A stretch of DNA of 64,000 nucleotides, taken from Dipteris shenzhenensis. Lineage: Eukaryota > Polypodiophyta > Polypodiopsida > Gleicheniales. Position numbers and translations under genes: made by a program. Below are positions 1 through 11,640 of the stretch, in pieces. The stretch's first letter is position 1; every line of letters begins with the position of its first letter. The DNA is taken from the NCBI GenBank assembly GCA_047967505.1, contig CM106539.1; one strand, given 5' to 3'. The notes beneath the pieces are model-generated. The model did not search any database, was not told the DNA's origin, and saw only the letters and a program-made list of their open reading frames with translations.

Positions 1-3000
1 TGTCACCCATGTTCACTCCTAGGTCACCCCTGTTCACTCCTAGGTCAACCCTGTTCACTTCTATGTCAACTCCCCATGTTCACATCTCTGTCACCTATGT
101 TCACCTCCAGGTCACCCCTGTTCACTCCTAGTTCATCCCTGTTCACTTCTATGTCAACTCCCCATGTTCACCTCTCTGTCACCTATGTTCACCTCCAGGT
201 CACCCCTGTTCACTCCTAGGTCACCCCTGTTCACTCCTATGTCAACTCCCCATGTTCACCTCTGTTCACTCCTAGGTCACCCCTGTTCACTCCTATGTTA
301 ACTCCCCATGTTCACCTCTCTGTCACCAATGTTCACCTCCAGGTCACCCCTGTTCACTCCTAGGTCACCCCTATTCACTCCTATGTGAACTCCCCATGTT
401 CACCTCTCTGTCACCTATGTTCACCTCCAGGTCACCCCTGTTTACTCCTAGGTCACCCCTGTTCACTCCTATGTCAACTCCCCATGTTCACCTCTCTGTC
501 ACCTATGTTCACCTCCAGGTCACCCCTGTTCACTCCTAGGTCACCCCTGTTCACTCCTATGTCAACTCCCCATGTTCACCTCTCTGTCACCTATGTTCAC
601 CTCCAGGTCAGCCCTGTTCACTCCTAGGTCACCCTTGTTCACTCCTATGTCAACTCCCCATGTTCACCTCTCTGTCACCTATGTTCACCTCCAGGTCACC
701 CCTGTTCACTCAGGTCACCCCTGTTCACTCCTATGTCAACTCCCCATGTTCACCTCTCTATCACCTATGTTCACCTCCAGGTCACCCCTGTTCACTCCTA
801 GGTCACCCTTGTTCACTCCTATGTCAACTCCCCATGTTCACCTCTCTGTCACCTATGTTCACCTCCAGGTCACCCCTGTTCACTCCTAGTTCATCCCTGT
901 TCACTTCTATGTCAACTCCCCATGTTCACCTCTCTGTCACCTATGTTCACCTCCAGGTCACCCCTGTTCACTCCTAGGTCACCCCTGTTCACTCCTATGT
1001 CAACTCCCCATGTTCACCTCTCTGTCACCTATGTTCCTCCAGGTCACCCCTGTTCACTCCTAGGTCACCCCTGTTCACTCCTATGTCAACTCCCCATGTT
1101 CACCTCTCTGTCACCTATGTTCACCTCCAGGTCACCCCTGTTCACTCCTAGATCACCCCTGTTCACTCCTATGTCAACTCCCCATGTTCACCTCTCTGTC
1201 ACCTATGTTCACCTCCAGGTCACCCCTGTTCACTCCTAGGTCACCCCTGTTCACTCCTATGTCAACTTCCCATGTTCGCCTCTCTGTCACCTATGTTTAC
1301 CTTCAGGTCACCCCTGTTCACTCCTAGGTCACCCTTGTTCACTCCTATGTCAACTCCCCATGGTCACCTCTCTGTCACCTATGTTCACCTCCAGGTCACC
1401 CCTGTTCACTCCTAGTTCATCCCTGTTCACTTCTATGTCAACTCCCCATGTTCACCTCTCTGCCACCTATGTTCACCTCCAGGTCACCCCTGTTCACTTC
1501 TAGGTCACCCCTGTTCACTCCTATGTCAACTCCCCATGTTCACCTGTGTTCACTCCTAGGTCACCCCTGTTCACTCCTATGTCAACTCCCCATGTTCACC
1601 TCTCTGTCACCTATGTTCACCTCCAGGTCACCCCTGTTCACTCCTAGGTCACCCCTGTTCACTCCTATGTCAACTCCCCATGTTCACCTCTCTGTCACCT
1701 ATGTTCACCTCCAGGTCACCCCTGTTCACTCCTAGGTCACCCCTGTTCACTCCTATGTCAACTCCCCATGTTCACCTCTCTGTCACCTATGTTCACCTCC
1801 AGGTCACTCACCCCTGTTCACTCCTAGGTCACCCTTGTTCACTCCTATGTCAACTCCCCATGTTCACCTCTCTGTCACCTATGTTCACCTCCAGGTCACC
1901 CCTGTTCACTCCTAGTTCATCCCTGTTCACTTCTATGTCAACTCCCCATGTTCACCTCTCTGTCACCTATGTTCACCTCCAGGTCACCCCTGTTCACTCC
2001 TAGGTCACCCCTGTTCACTCCTATGTCAACTCCCCATGTTCACCTCTCTGTCACCTATGTTCACCTCCAGGTCACCCCTGTTCACTCCTAGGTCACCCCT
2101 GTTCACTCCTATGTCAACTCCCCATGTTCACCTCTCTGTCACCTATGTTCACCTCCAGGTTACCCCTGTTCACTCCTAGGTCACCCCTGTTCACTCCTAT
2201 GTCAACTCCCCATGTTCACCTCTCTGTCACCTATGTTCACCTCCAGGTCACCCCTGTTCACTCCTAGGTCACCCCTGTTCACTCCTATGTCAACTCCCCA
2301 TGTTCAGCTCTCTGTCACCTATGTTCACCTCCAGGTCACCCCTGTTCACTCCTAGGTCACCCCTGTTCACTCCTATGTCAACTCCCCATGTTCACTCCTA
2401 GGTCACCCCTGTTCACTCCTATGTCAACTCCCCATGTTCACCTCTCGACCACCCATGTTCACTCCTAGGTCACCCCTGTTCACTCCTAGGTCAACCCTGT
2501 TCACTCCTATGTCAACTCCCCATGTTCACCTCTCTGTCACCTATGTTCACCTCCAGGTCACCCCTGTTCACTCCTAGGTCACCTCTGTTCACTCCTATGT
2601 CAACTCCCCATGTTCACCTCTCTGTCACCTATGTTCACCTCCAGGTCACCCCTGTTCACTCCTAGGTCACCCCTGTTCACTCCTATGTCAACTCCCCATG
2701 TTCACCTCTCTGTCACCTATGTTCACCTCCAGGTCACCCGTGTTCACTCCTAGGTCACCCTTGTTCACTCCTATGTCAACTCCCCATGTTCACCTCTCTG
2801 TCACCTATGTTCACCTCCAGGTCACCCCTGTTCACTCCTAGTTCATCCCTGTTCACTTCTATGTCAACTCTGCATGTTCACCTCTCTATCACCTATGTTC
2901 ACCTCCAGGTCACCCCTGTTCACTCCTAGGTCACCCCTGTTCACTGCTATGTCAACTCCCCATGTTCACCTCTTTGTCACCTATGTTCACCTCCAGGTCA

Positions 3001-4540
3001 CCCCTGTTCACTTCCAGGTCACCCCTGTTCACTTCTAGGTCACCCCTGTTCACTCCTATGTCAACTCCCCATGTTCACCTCTCTGTCACCTATGTTCACC
3101 TCCAGGTCACCCCTGTTCACTCCTGTTCACTCCTATGTCAACTCCCGATGTTCACCTCTCTGTCACCTATGTTCACCTCCAGGTCACCCCTATTCACTCC
3201 TAGGTCACCCCTGTTCACTCCTATGTCAACTCCCCATGTTCACCTCTCTGTCACCTATGTTCACCTCCAGGTCACCCCTGTTCACTCCTAGGTTACCCCT
3301 GTTCACTCCTATGTCAACTCCCCATGTTCACCTCTCTGTCACCCCGGTTCACCTCCAGGTCACCCCTGTTCACTCCTAGGTCACCTCTTTTTACTCCTAT
3401 GTCAACTCCCCATGTTCACCTCTCTGTCACCTATGTTCACCTCCAGGTCACCCCTGTTCACTCCTAGGTCACCCCTGTTCACTACTATGTCAACTCCCCA
3501 TGTTCACCTCTCTGTCACCTATGTTCAGCTCCAGGTCACCCTGTTCACTCCTAGGTCACCCCTGTTCACTCCTATGTCAACTCCCCATGTTCACCTTCCT
3601 GTCACCCATGTTCACTCCTAGGTCACCCCTGTTCACTCTTATGTGACCCCTGTTCACTCCTATGTCAACTCCCCATGTTCACCTCTCTGTCACCTATGTT
3701 CACCTCCAGGTCACCCCTGTTCACTCCTAGTTCATCCCTGTTCACTTCTATGTCAACTCCCCATGTTCACCTCTCTGTTACCTATGTTCACCTCCAGGTC
3801 ACCCCTGTTCACTCCTAGGTCACCCCTGTTCACTCCTATGTCAACTCCCCATGTTCACCTCTCTGCCACCCATGTTCACTCCTAGGTCACCCCTGTTCAC
3901 TCCTAGGTCAACCCTGTCTATGTTACCTCCAGGTCACCCCTGTTCACTCCTAGGTCACCCCTGTTCACTCCTATGTCAACTCCCCATGTTCACCTCTCTG
4001 TCACCTATGTTCACCTCCAGGTCACCCCTGTTCACTCTAGGTCACCCTGTTCACTGCTATGTCAACTCCCCATGTTCACCTCCCTATCATCCATGTTCAC
4101 TCCTAGGTCACCCCTGTTCACTCCTACGTCACCCCTGTTCACTCCTATGTCAACTCCCCATGTTCACCTCTCTGTCACCTATGTTCACCTCCAGGTCACC
4201 CCTGTTCACTCCTAGGTCACCCCTGTTCACTCCTATGTCAACTCCCCATGTTCACCTCTCTGTCACCCATGTTTACTCCTAGGTCACCCCTGTTCACTGC
4301 TAGGCACCCCTGTTCACTCCTATGTCAACTTCCCATGGTCACCTCTCTGTCACCTATGTTCACCTCCAAGTCACCCCTGTTCACTCCTATGTCACCCCTG
4401 TTCACTCCTATGTCAACTCCCCATGTTCACCTGTCTATCACCCATGTTCACTCCTAGGTCACCCCTGTTCACTCCTAGGTCACCCTTGTTCACTCCTAGT
4501 TCACCCTTGTTCATTCCTATGTCACCCCCCAAGCTCACTC
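1..4540. repeat. 88-bp tandem satellite array (about 50 monomers)
   Basis: The basic unit is 88 bp. It is composite: three 21-bp subunits and one 25-bp subunit, each starting TGTTCAC and carrying a GTCA box. Monomers differ by scattered substitutions and by gain or loss of whole subunits, for example near 700, 1540, 1805, 2390 and 3120. The array runs off the left edge of the window, so its full size is unknown. Plus-strand open frames of 60-140 codons across it are by-products of the repeat: 88 is not a multiple of 3 and TAG recurs in the TCCTAGG box. No coding role is supported. Confidence 0.97.
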
Positions 4541-4720
4541 TCTGTCACCTATGCTCCTCCCTATGTCACCCCTTGTTCCTCCGCTGTTCATCCTAGGTCA
4601 CTCCTTGCCGCTCCTTGTTCACCCCTCAGTCACCCATGGGCACACCAATGTCACCCCTTGTTCAACCTTGGTTCACCCCTGGTTCATCCCTCCTTCAGCC
4701 TCATTCACCCCTATGACACA
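4541..4720. repeat. degenerate edge of the 88-bp satellite
   Basis: The TGTTCAC and GTCACC boxes continue, but spacing becomes irregular and substitutions pile up. This is the usual decay seen at the border of a satellite array. The array ends at about 4720, before an A-rich stretch at 4738-4760. Confidence 0.8.
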
Positions 4721-4977
4721 CTCGTCCAATGGCCTATACAGGAGAAAATAAAATTCAAATTCCGATTTTCCCACCGTTTTCATTCAAATATTTCCTCTTG
4801 CCCACACCGCTTTTTCTCTCACCTACCACCTCCCACCAAGGCTATATTTAGCCACCAAATTCAGCGTCGGTCCTTCATCTCACCTCCCAATTCCGACCAG
4901 TGCTATATTTAGCATCTGGCTAAACTCAGCGTAGATCCTTGGGATCAGCTCATCCATCGCATCTTACAGCCACTCAT

Positions 4978-5053
4978 GCTATTTTTAGCTTACTTTTCTA
5001 AATTTGGATCTCTTTGCTATTTTTAGCTTACTTTCCTAAATTTGGATCTCTTT
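4978..5053. repeat. 38-bp tandem duplication
   Basis: Two copies of a 38-bp unit starting GCTATTTTTAGC lie head to tail at 4978 and 5016, with one visible difference. A related GCTATATTTAGC box occurs twice just upstream, at about 4842 and 4902. No gene is visible between 4720 and 5110. Confidence 0.85.
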
Positions 5054-5118
5054 GGTTGTGTATTTGTGGCTGTCCCCCCCTCCAACGAAACCATACGCAG
5101 CTCCCTTCCCTCTATCGG

Positions 5119-5480
5119 TGAATCCTCCTGCAGCCCCTTCCATCAAGATAGCAGCCCCCTCTCCCTTCCTCAGCGATTCTCCTGCAGCCTCCCCTCCAGC
5201 GATTTCTCCTGCAGCTCTCCCTCCATAGCGAATTCTCCTGCAGCCCCTTCCATCAAGATAGCAGCCCCTCTCCCTCCCTCAGCGATTCTCCTGCTGCCTC
5301 CCCTGCAGCGATTTCCCCTGCAGCCTTCCCTCCATAGCGAATTCTCCTGCAGCCCCTTCAATCAAGATAGCAGCCCCCTCTCCTCCCTCAGCGATTTCTC
5401 CTACAGCCTCCCCTCCACCAGCGATAGCAGCCCTCCCTCCATCAACGAATTTTCCTGCAGCTTTCTCCATCAACGAAATC
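5119..5480. repeat. 109-bp tandem repeat, about 3.3 copies
   Basis: AGCGATT boxes followed by CTCCTGCAGCC recur at 5172, 5281 and 5390, giving an exact 109-bp period with a partial copy at 5119. The strand is strongly pyrimidine-rich. An open plus-strand frame covers it (5042-5893), but its Ser/Pro-rich composition follows from the repeat and is not evidence of a gene. Confidence 0.9.
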
Positions 5481-5629
5481 TGCAACGAAATCTGCAGCGC
5501 ATCCTCCTGGCAGCCCTGGCCTTGGATCGCAACCCCATCTCAGCAGCCCCTCCTGCTGCACGCAGCTCTCCCTGCTTCACCATCTTACCTTGGATCGCAT
5601 CTCCACCTCCTGGCAGCCCCTCTTCTAGT

Positions 5630-5830
5630 GAATTGTGCCAGCTTCCTGCTCCCTGCCCACCTCCACACCCTGCGCCATCTCCCCTACTCTGCTGGGCTGG
5701 GCCACGCCCCACTCCCTCTCTCCTGCCAGCTTCCTACTCCCTGCCCACCTCCACATCCTCCGCCATCTTCACTCTGCGCCACCCTGGGCCAACTCCAACC
5801 CACTACGCCACCTCTCTCCTTCCACTTTGC
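5630..5830. repeat. C-rich repeat with 88-bp spacing
   Basis: A CCCTGCCCACCTCCACA segment followed by a GCCATCT box recurs at about 5651 and 5739, with partial echoes further on. The sequence is low complexity and pyrimidine-rich. Its spacing equals that of the satellite at the window start, but the sequence is different. Confidence 0.7.
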
Positions 5831-6119
5831 GCCACCTCTCCATTGTGTCCTATCTTTTCCAGCTCCATTTCTCTCCTCTTGCGTTCTCCTTGACTCCATC
5901 ACCTTGCAGTCACTCCGGTTGCTAATTCCCTTCTCAGCAGACCTCGTCATCAGCTCCCCTCCTCACTATCACCTCGCCAGCTTTCCTCTCTGGACCTCGT
6001 CATCAACTCCCCTCCTCGTTACCACCTGGCCAACTCCTTTCTAGCCTCGTCATCTGCTCACCTTCCTGCTTCAGCTCCCCTTCTTGTTATCATCTCCCTT
6101 CCTACTTCGTCATCAGTTT

Positions 6120-6510
6120 CCCTCCCTTTCTTGACCTTCCTGTCATCAGCTCACCCCCTGCTTTGACATCAGCTTCCCTCCTTTTCCTGCTTTCCTTCTT
6201 GCCTCGTCATCAGCTCCCCTTCCCTTCCTGCTTCCTTTCTTGCCTCGTCATCACTCACCTCCTGCTTCAACATCAGCTCCCCTTCCTTTCCTGCTTTCCT
6301 TCTTGCCTCGTCATCAGCTCCCCTGCCCGTCCTGCTTCCTTTCTTGCCTCGTCATCACTCACCTTCCTGCTTCAACATCAGCTCCCCTTTCTTTCCTGCT
6401 TTCCTTCTTGCCTCGTCATCAGCTCCCCTTCCCTTCCTGCTTCCTTTCTTGCCTCGTCATCACTCACCTTCCTGCTTCGTCATCACCTCCCCTTCCTGCT
6501 TCGTCATTAG
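6120..6510. repeat. about 104-bp tandem repeat
   Basis: A GCCTCGTCATCAGCTCCCC box recurs at 6201, 6305 and 6410. Each unit also holds a second half-unit with CTCGTCATCACTCACC. The repeat ends just upstream of a more normal-looking reading frame, so it may be an expanded 5' flank or leader. Confidence 0.9.
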
Positions 6511-6539
6511 CTCCTACTTCACCTCTTGTTTCTTCTTCA

Positions 6540-7219
6540 TGCTCGAGAAGAAGTCCAAGTATAAGCCACGGTTGCCCCGAGATAAGCTCTTCATCCCTTT
6601 GTATACTGCCATGAAGTCTCAGGCAGCCTCTGCAGTGCACATGACCTCACCCATGCCTACAGCCTCTACAGCTAGGCCGACTCCATCAGAGCCGACTTCA
6701 TCAGTAGAGCTAACTTCATCAGCAAGGCCAATTTCATCGGTATGGCCAATTTCATCGGTAGGGCCGACTTCATCAGCAGGGCCGTCTTCATCAGTGATGC
6801 ATCCCCATCTTGGTCCGGACATCACTATCATCTCGGATGGAGAGCCACCACAATCAAGACAGCAGCGGGGGGCTCTTTTCCACTCTCAGAGCTCTAGTGC
6901 CTCTTCTTCCGACCATGGGGGCTCAGATTACACCCCCTCTGCACGAAGACCACATTCAGAAGGGTCGGGTGGGCCAACAGAGATACAGAGCCCTTCGATA
7001 ACCACCCCTCCTCTCTCCCACATTCGGGTTATGTTTAAACCTCTTCTTGATCCAAACCTCAAACTATCCTTGGTATTGACATCTTCCGAGATCCAGACCC
7101 TGGGTCTAACTGAGTTCGACAAGGTCATCTTCCCTCCTGTGGATGTGGAACTGTGTACAGGATTCATCAGATCTTATGACTCTGTCACAGACACTTTTGA
7201 GTTCATGGGCTCCAGGTAG
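6540..7219 (+). pseudogene. N-terminal part of a broken plus-strand coding region, function unknown
   Basis: From the ATG at 6540 the frame stays open for about 226 codons. It starts with a basic segment (MLEKKSKYKPRLPRDK), then has a Ser/Thr/Pro-rich stretch at 6679-6798 built from six 18-bp repeats (pattern P-T/I-S-S-V/A-x). A more ordinary globular region follows, ending ...DTFEFMGSR at a stop at 7219. The same open frame runs upstream to 6344 through repeat-derived sequence, so 6540 is preferred as start. Protein-like sequence continues in another frame after the stop (7224-7376), so this looks like one damaged gene. No known domain was recognised; a retrotransposon gag-like gene is one possibility. 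Confidence 0.45.
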
Positions 7220-7223
7220 CTTC

Positions 7224-7992
7224 TCACACCCAATTTGGTCTCACAGTACATGGGGCTCCTTGCTCTCCCTATTCAGCCTCCTTCCGACGATTCACCACAT
7301 CTCCTTTCATTCCTTTCACAGTGCAAACCCGATATGATTGCAAAAAGGTTTTGGAAGGTGGAAGCAGAGAAGCAGTGATCACACGCTACTTCTTCACTCG
7401 CTTCTATTCAGCACCCGGGCATTACTACATCACGAAAGGTATCCGTCCTGCTCTCAATGCTCTCTTCACCATCACTCAGTATGATTTTGCATCCCTCTTT
7501 TATTCAACATTCCGGGCCACTGTTCGAAATCGCACACGCAGAAGCACACACACCTGTACTTGTGGACCTCACCTCACCTACCTCTTGCACCAGTGGCGGG
7601 CTGCAACGCCTGCACTCTTTCCTCCACCTTCACATACTTCATCTTCTCCTCACCGCCCACCCTCCGCTCCTATGATCCCCCACTTGAGATCAGCTCCACT
7701 GGCCCTTAGTGCGGCCCCAGCATCCTCGGCCTCTGCTGCATCAGTCTCTGTCCTCTCTTCCTCTCCAGTCTCCATACCCACTCTTGCTCCATACCCACTC
7801 TTGCTCCACCCACATCTGCAGCACAGGTTTCTGAGCCATCCCCTCTTGGGCCAACCTCTGGAGCTTTGCCATCCGTTGCTCATGCAGGAGTCGCCTCTCC
7901 ATCCATCCCCTTCGAGGCAGCTTTTGATTTCCTTGATGATGTTCTCCCGGTCACTCCCCTGCCCTCCTCAAGTCTCACCCACCATGGCATGA
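7224..7992 (+). pseudogene. middle part of the same broken coding region
   Basis: Protein-like sequence changes frame here. From 7224 to 7376 one frame reads LTPNLVSQYMGLLALP and continues to KRFWKVEAEKQ before a stop. The next frame continues with ITRYFFTRFYSAPGHYY and ALNALFTITQYDFASLF to about 7580. After that it is Ser/Pro-rich and includes an 18-bp class direct duplication near 7780-7812. At least two frameshifts or unrecognised introns are needed to join these parts. The fold is unknown. Confidence 0.4.
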
Positions 7993-8076
7993 AATTACCA
8001 CTTACCTCCCCCGCAGTCATGACCATTCCCCCTCCGATCATCTCATCAGGGTCAGTAGGGTGCAAAGATATGCACA

Positions 8077-8376
8077 TTGGCCTCCCAACTCAGGGGGATC
8101 CCTCGAGTGGAGGTGGTGCGGAGTCAGATGAAGCAGATTCTCGAGGAGGAGGACCATCTCCAAGCTTCACATTCCAAGTTGCAGGACAACTTCTATGGGC
8201 TGCAAGCTGAAAATGCTGCTCTCAAATCTCTATGTGATCATTACAGGTCTGGCTACCACAGATATAAATCCAAATACGAGGACATCCACAACCTCATGGA
8301 CACAGTCGAGGAAGAGGCAAGGACCAGCCCCGGAACATCAGCACACCCACCACACCCACCCCCTCCCCCTCCCTGA
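8077..8376 (+). pseudogene. C-terminal coiled-coil segment of the broken coding region
   Basis: This frame encodes about 99 residues. The middle (from MKQILEEEDHLQASHSK through LQAENAALKSLCDHY) has heptad-like leucine spacing and high Glu/Lys/Gln content, typical of a coiled coil. It ends in a run of prolines and a stop. The region just before it (7866-8100) is also protein-like in another frame (FEAAFDFLDDVLPVTP), so the coiled coil is probably the C terminus of the gene that starts near 6540. A coiled-coil tail would suit an oligomerising structural or gag-like protein; this is inference. Confidence 0.45.
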
Positions 8377-8483
8377 CCTTCATCCAGCAAGCAGTAGCTC
8401 CTGGATCTTTTAGTTCGGCATTTCTTTTTGCGAGCTCTGTCCATTTGGATTCTGCAGTCTCATGTAAATAAGGAATTTTGCAG

Positions 8484-8560
8484 TTGTATGGCCATGAGCC
8501 AGTTTTTTTTTTTCAGTTTTACAGTTGTAAGGCCATGAGCCCTTTCTTTTCAGTTTTGGG
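8484..8560. repeat. imperfect direct repeat with poly-T
   Basis: CAGTTGTATGGCCATGAGCC and CAGTTGTAAGGCCATGAGCC occur about 42 bp apart, separated by a T-run. This lies downstream of the coiled-coil frame, where a 3' untranslated region would be expected. Confidence 0.6.
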
Positions 8561-8665
8561 ATATCAACCACAAGGTCACTTTCTTATTTGTAATTTATAC
8601 TTAACTTTCTCTCACACAGATCCTCAGTCATTCACCGGGACGGTGAATGATAGTGGCGGGGGATC

Positions 8666-9800
8666 TGTTGTACTCAAAGTTTATGGCGACCCACCAAGAG
8701 TCACACCTGGGTCACGTCATGGTCACCTCAGCAACATGCCAAGTTGTTAGACCTTGGTCATACCTAGTCGCAGCGTGTTCACATATGTTCACATCTTGGA
8801 CACATGGAACAGACTTGGACATGACTTGACATGGACATGACTTGGACATGACTTGACCTGGACATGACTTGGGTATGACGGAAGCAATACATGACCGAAG
8901 AGTGCCAAACCTCAACCTCGACTCACCATGGTCAAAGTCAATCAGAGGGAAGTACTGGCGCAATGGTACACGGGATACACCTGTTGGTGCACATGGGAAG
9001 CAGTCCAACAATTAAGAGGCATAGGTGGTGCACCAACCCTCTCAACCAACTAGTGTCAGGAGCACATGGAATAGACAGGAGAACACATGGAGCACAGGAT
9101 TCACTGACCCAGGACAGGCTGGAGTGTTGCAGAAGCCATCAAGGACAGAGCGGCCCACAAACGGTGGAATGGCTAAGGATGGCTAAGGGTGCAAAAAGAC
9201 ATCCAATAGGGGGAAGGAGAGGAGATTGGTAGCGGGGGGTGGAGCAGAGAAGGAGAAGGTGAAGAGGGGGAAAGGGGAAGGGGGAAAAAAACATTCTGGA
9301 AGGGGCGAGAGGCGTGAGTGAAGGAGTGAGAGGCTAGAGTCAAGAGCTCGCCTCGTGTGTATCTTCTGGGGGTGTATCAGTCATCTTGCTTTCTAATGAG
9401 TTATGCTACTCCCCATCTCTGCTCGCTACTCTAAAAGCTCTTTCCGTTGTGTTCTCCTTCCCTCCTCTCCCTTCACCTGGTACAACGGACCTGTGTCATG
9501 TGGTTGAAGTTCTTTGCTGTTCATGTCGAGGGTTGGCTTTCATGATGTTGTTCCGCTTTGGTCTTCTTCTTGCTCACATCACTTCAGCACTTGTACCGCT
9601 TGCACATAGTTGACACCATCTACCGCTTGCACATAGTTGACACCATCGACAAGCACTCGCCTACGTACCATCAGCGACACTTATGGCACGTCTTACTCAC
9701 TTCTCGCACCAGTGGCCCTAGGCCTCCGGTAATACTTTCGGAAGTGTTAGGAAACCCCCCCCCCCTCTCAGACAATCACCATCAACAATCAAGTAGATTG
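8666..9800 (+). other. possible LTR-like or gene-free segment
   Basis: A purine-rich AGTGGCGGGGGA motif is followed at 8666 by TGTTGTACTC, which resembles a polypurine tract next to a 3' LTR start. No matching second LTR or clear CA end was found, so this is only a candidate. The stretch holds short ACTTGGACATG-type tandem repeats (8812-8880) and a 27-bp duplication at 9594-9647. No supported gene is seen. Confidence 0.2.
9594..9647. repeat. 27-bp tandem duplication
   Basis: Two adjacent copies of a unit containing CCGCTTGCACATAGTTGACA start at about 9595 and 9622. Confidence 0.85.
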
Positions 9801-10756
9801 TACTGACTATTGATGTATATATATCATACATGGGACTAAATAATACATAAAGAGATTCAGCTTGAAATTGAAACTTCAAAGTTCAAACCAATCACTAGAT
9901 TCCAATTGTAGAACATACTAGAGCAACAATTCACAAGTTACAACTATACTCTCAGTCTACGGGGGGGGGTGTGTGGACCAAGGGAGTGATTGTGGCTGGG
10001 AAGAGAAGGATATGTAGGCAACAATCAGCCTTGAGATACAATGAGAAGGGAGGAGGTGGCAAGTGTAAACAAACAAGTGCAAAATCGAATTAAATTGGAA
10101 AAGGGAGTTTTTGTACATATTATAATTATAGGTATACATTTTAGGCAGGAGGAAACATGTAAAGCACGCTCCTTTTATAATTATAGGTATACATTTGAAG
10201 GAAGGGGTACACTTTTGAACCACACACTTCTAAAATTTAGGTTTTAAAGTTAAAATGCACCCCTACAAAACACATACACCCCTCAACAAAGGGGGGAAAA
10301 AACATGTTCCTTGTACGCATATCATACAATACAAAACATGCCATATGAAAAGTACTATGCGGCATGCATGCCAAAACTATCTTGTTTTGTCATTAAGCAT
10401 CGTGGTGCACATTTCATTGTAGGCCAATCTTCTCCCCTACTGGCCCCAACTTTGCATAATCCTTGTTTACCACTAGCGTGTGCGAGTAGGCACAATATTA
10501 AAAGAAAGGTCAAATGTCAACACTCCTCTTACTAATCTCAAGCGCACTATGAACTTCCTCTTGTTCTCCCAAGCTTGATTGCAGTTGAGAATTTTAATCT
10601 ATGTACATCTCCCTGTGCCTCTAGGTTTGGCTGATGTGAGAGGAAGAGCCATTATTCAGGAGAGATGCAGTCTATGCATCAACACATCCTTGGTATGGTT
10701 GCCTCCTTCATCCAGTACAAAAGTCTTGTGCTTTTGATGGATCCCTCCCTCAAGCA
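9800..10756. other. intergenic stretch with no recognisable gene
   Basis: A/T-rich sequence with a G-run at 9961-9969 and a repeated TATAATTATAGGTATACATTT box near 10120 and 10176. Only short chance frames are present. Nothing else is supported. Confidence 0.5.
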
Positions 10757-10908
10757 TTGTCTTTTTTTTTTTTTTTCAAAGAAAGGAACCTTCTATTAAT
10801 GCTTGAAAGATTTCATACAAGACAACAGCCCCGAAGGTGCTGAGTATGAAAAAACCGAAAAAGGATGAAAGAAAAACCGGCCTGTTTCAGAGAAGCCCAG
10901 CTCATTGC

Positions 10909-11640
10909 CTAGGGGATCTGTGGAACTGGGGCTAACAGCCAAGTGGGGGGACTATACAGCCAGTGAATCCCTCGCGGAGTGAAGATGTAGAAAACACGTG
11001 TAGGCCAAGCCTTGCAGAAACGAGCACGCCTCTCAATAGTCACCCTGGAGCCTGGAGTCCCACGCTTCAAAGTGGACCGTAGAGTGTAAATGATATCTTG
11101 CCAAATGGCAACCAAGGTAGCCGAGGGTGGAACCGAGTGCTCTCCCATCACAAGACTGCAGTGAGCCACCCAAATGTTCCAAGCCGTGATGCTGGCTACC
11201 ACCTCCCAAACACTGTCTTCCCTAGGTGAAGGAGGAGCTAGGGCGTCGGGGGGGCTGCCTCGTGGAGTGCAATCCTCTGAATGCTCTGACCCTGTATCCG
11301 GTAGGCTAGGGAGATCTCATCAATTTGAAACGTGTGTCCTCCCTCTATAAACCAAGCCACCATCCCCCAGGTGTAGTCTCTGTGAAGACTCTGCATACGT
11401 GTCATGATCCTGAGGGCTCTCATTCAGATCCTTACTGCACTACGACAGCTCCATAGGCAGTGTGGGATAGTCTCCAGGACACCATCTCAGCAGCAATGGC
11501 ACTGCCCCTCCACCCGCATCTGCTCCAACCACGGGCCGATGGGCAAGCCTCCGTGGGTTGCCAGCCAGAAGAAGTATGAAATCTTCCTCGGCTGCAACCT
11601 AGACTACAACGGCGTCCAAAACCCGGAGCGAACATCCTGG
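10909..11640 (-). pseudogene. LINE A1 ORF2 C terminus (zf-RVT region)
   Basis: The minus frames read a cysteine/histidine zinc region of zf-RVT type (CHCC, then ETIPHCLWSC), then conserved segments WGMVAWFIEGGH and ITAWNIWVAHC, and end ...LLAPVPQIP near 10909. This domain follows the reverse transcriptase in plant L1-type LINEs. The sequence is split over several frames, so it is not functional. The match to 17805-18600 is close and colinear. Confidence 0.8.

Noticed and set aside
385-4457. Many plus-strand open frames of 60-196 codons in the satellite (Met-Phe-Thr-Ser-type repeats)
   Set aside because: They are created by the 88-bp repeat read in successive frames and end at the recurring TAG. 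No coding signal exists beyond the repeat.
1-4540. CRISPR-like array
   Set aside because: Repeats are contiguous without unique spacers and the genome context is eukaryotic, so this is a satellite.
5042-5893. 283-codon Ser/Pro-rich plus-strand frame
   Set aside because: It spans the 109-bp and 88-bp tandem blocks. Its composition follows from pyrimidine-rich repeats, and stop codons are rare there by chance.
8666-9800. Complete LTR in this segment
   Set aside because: A purine tract followed by TGTTG is suggestive, but no second copy, primer site or CA end could be found. It was kept only as a low-confidence note.
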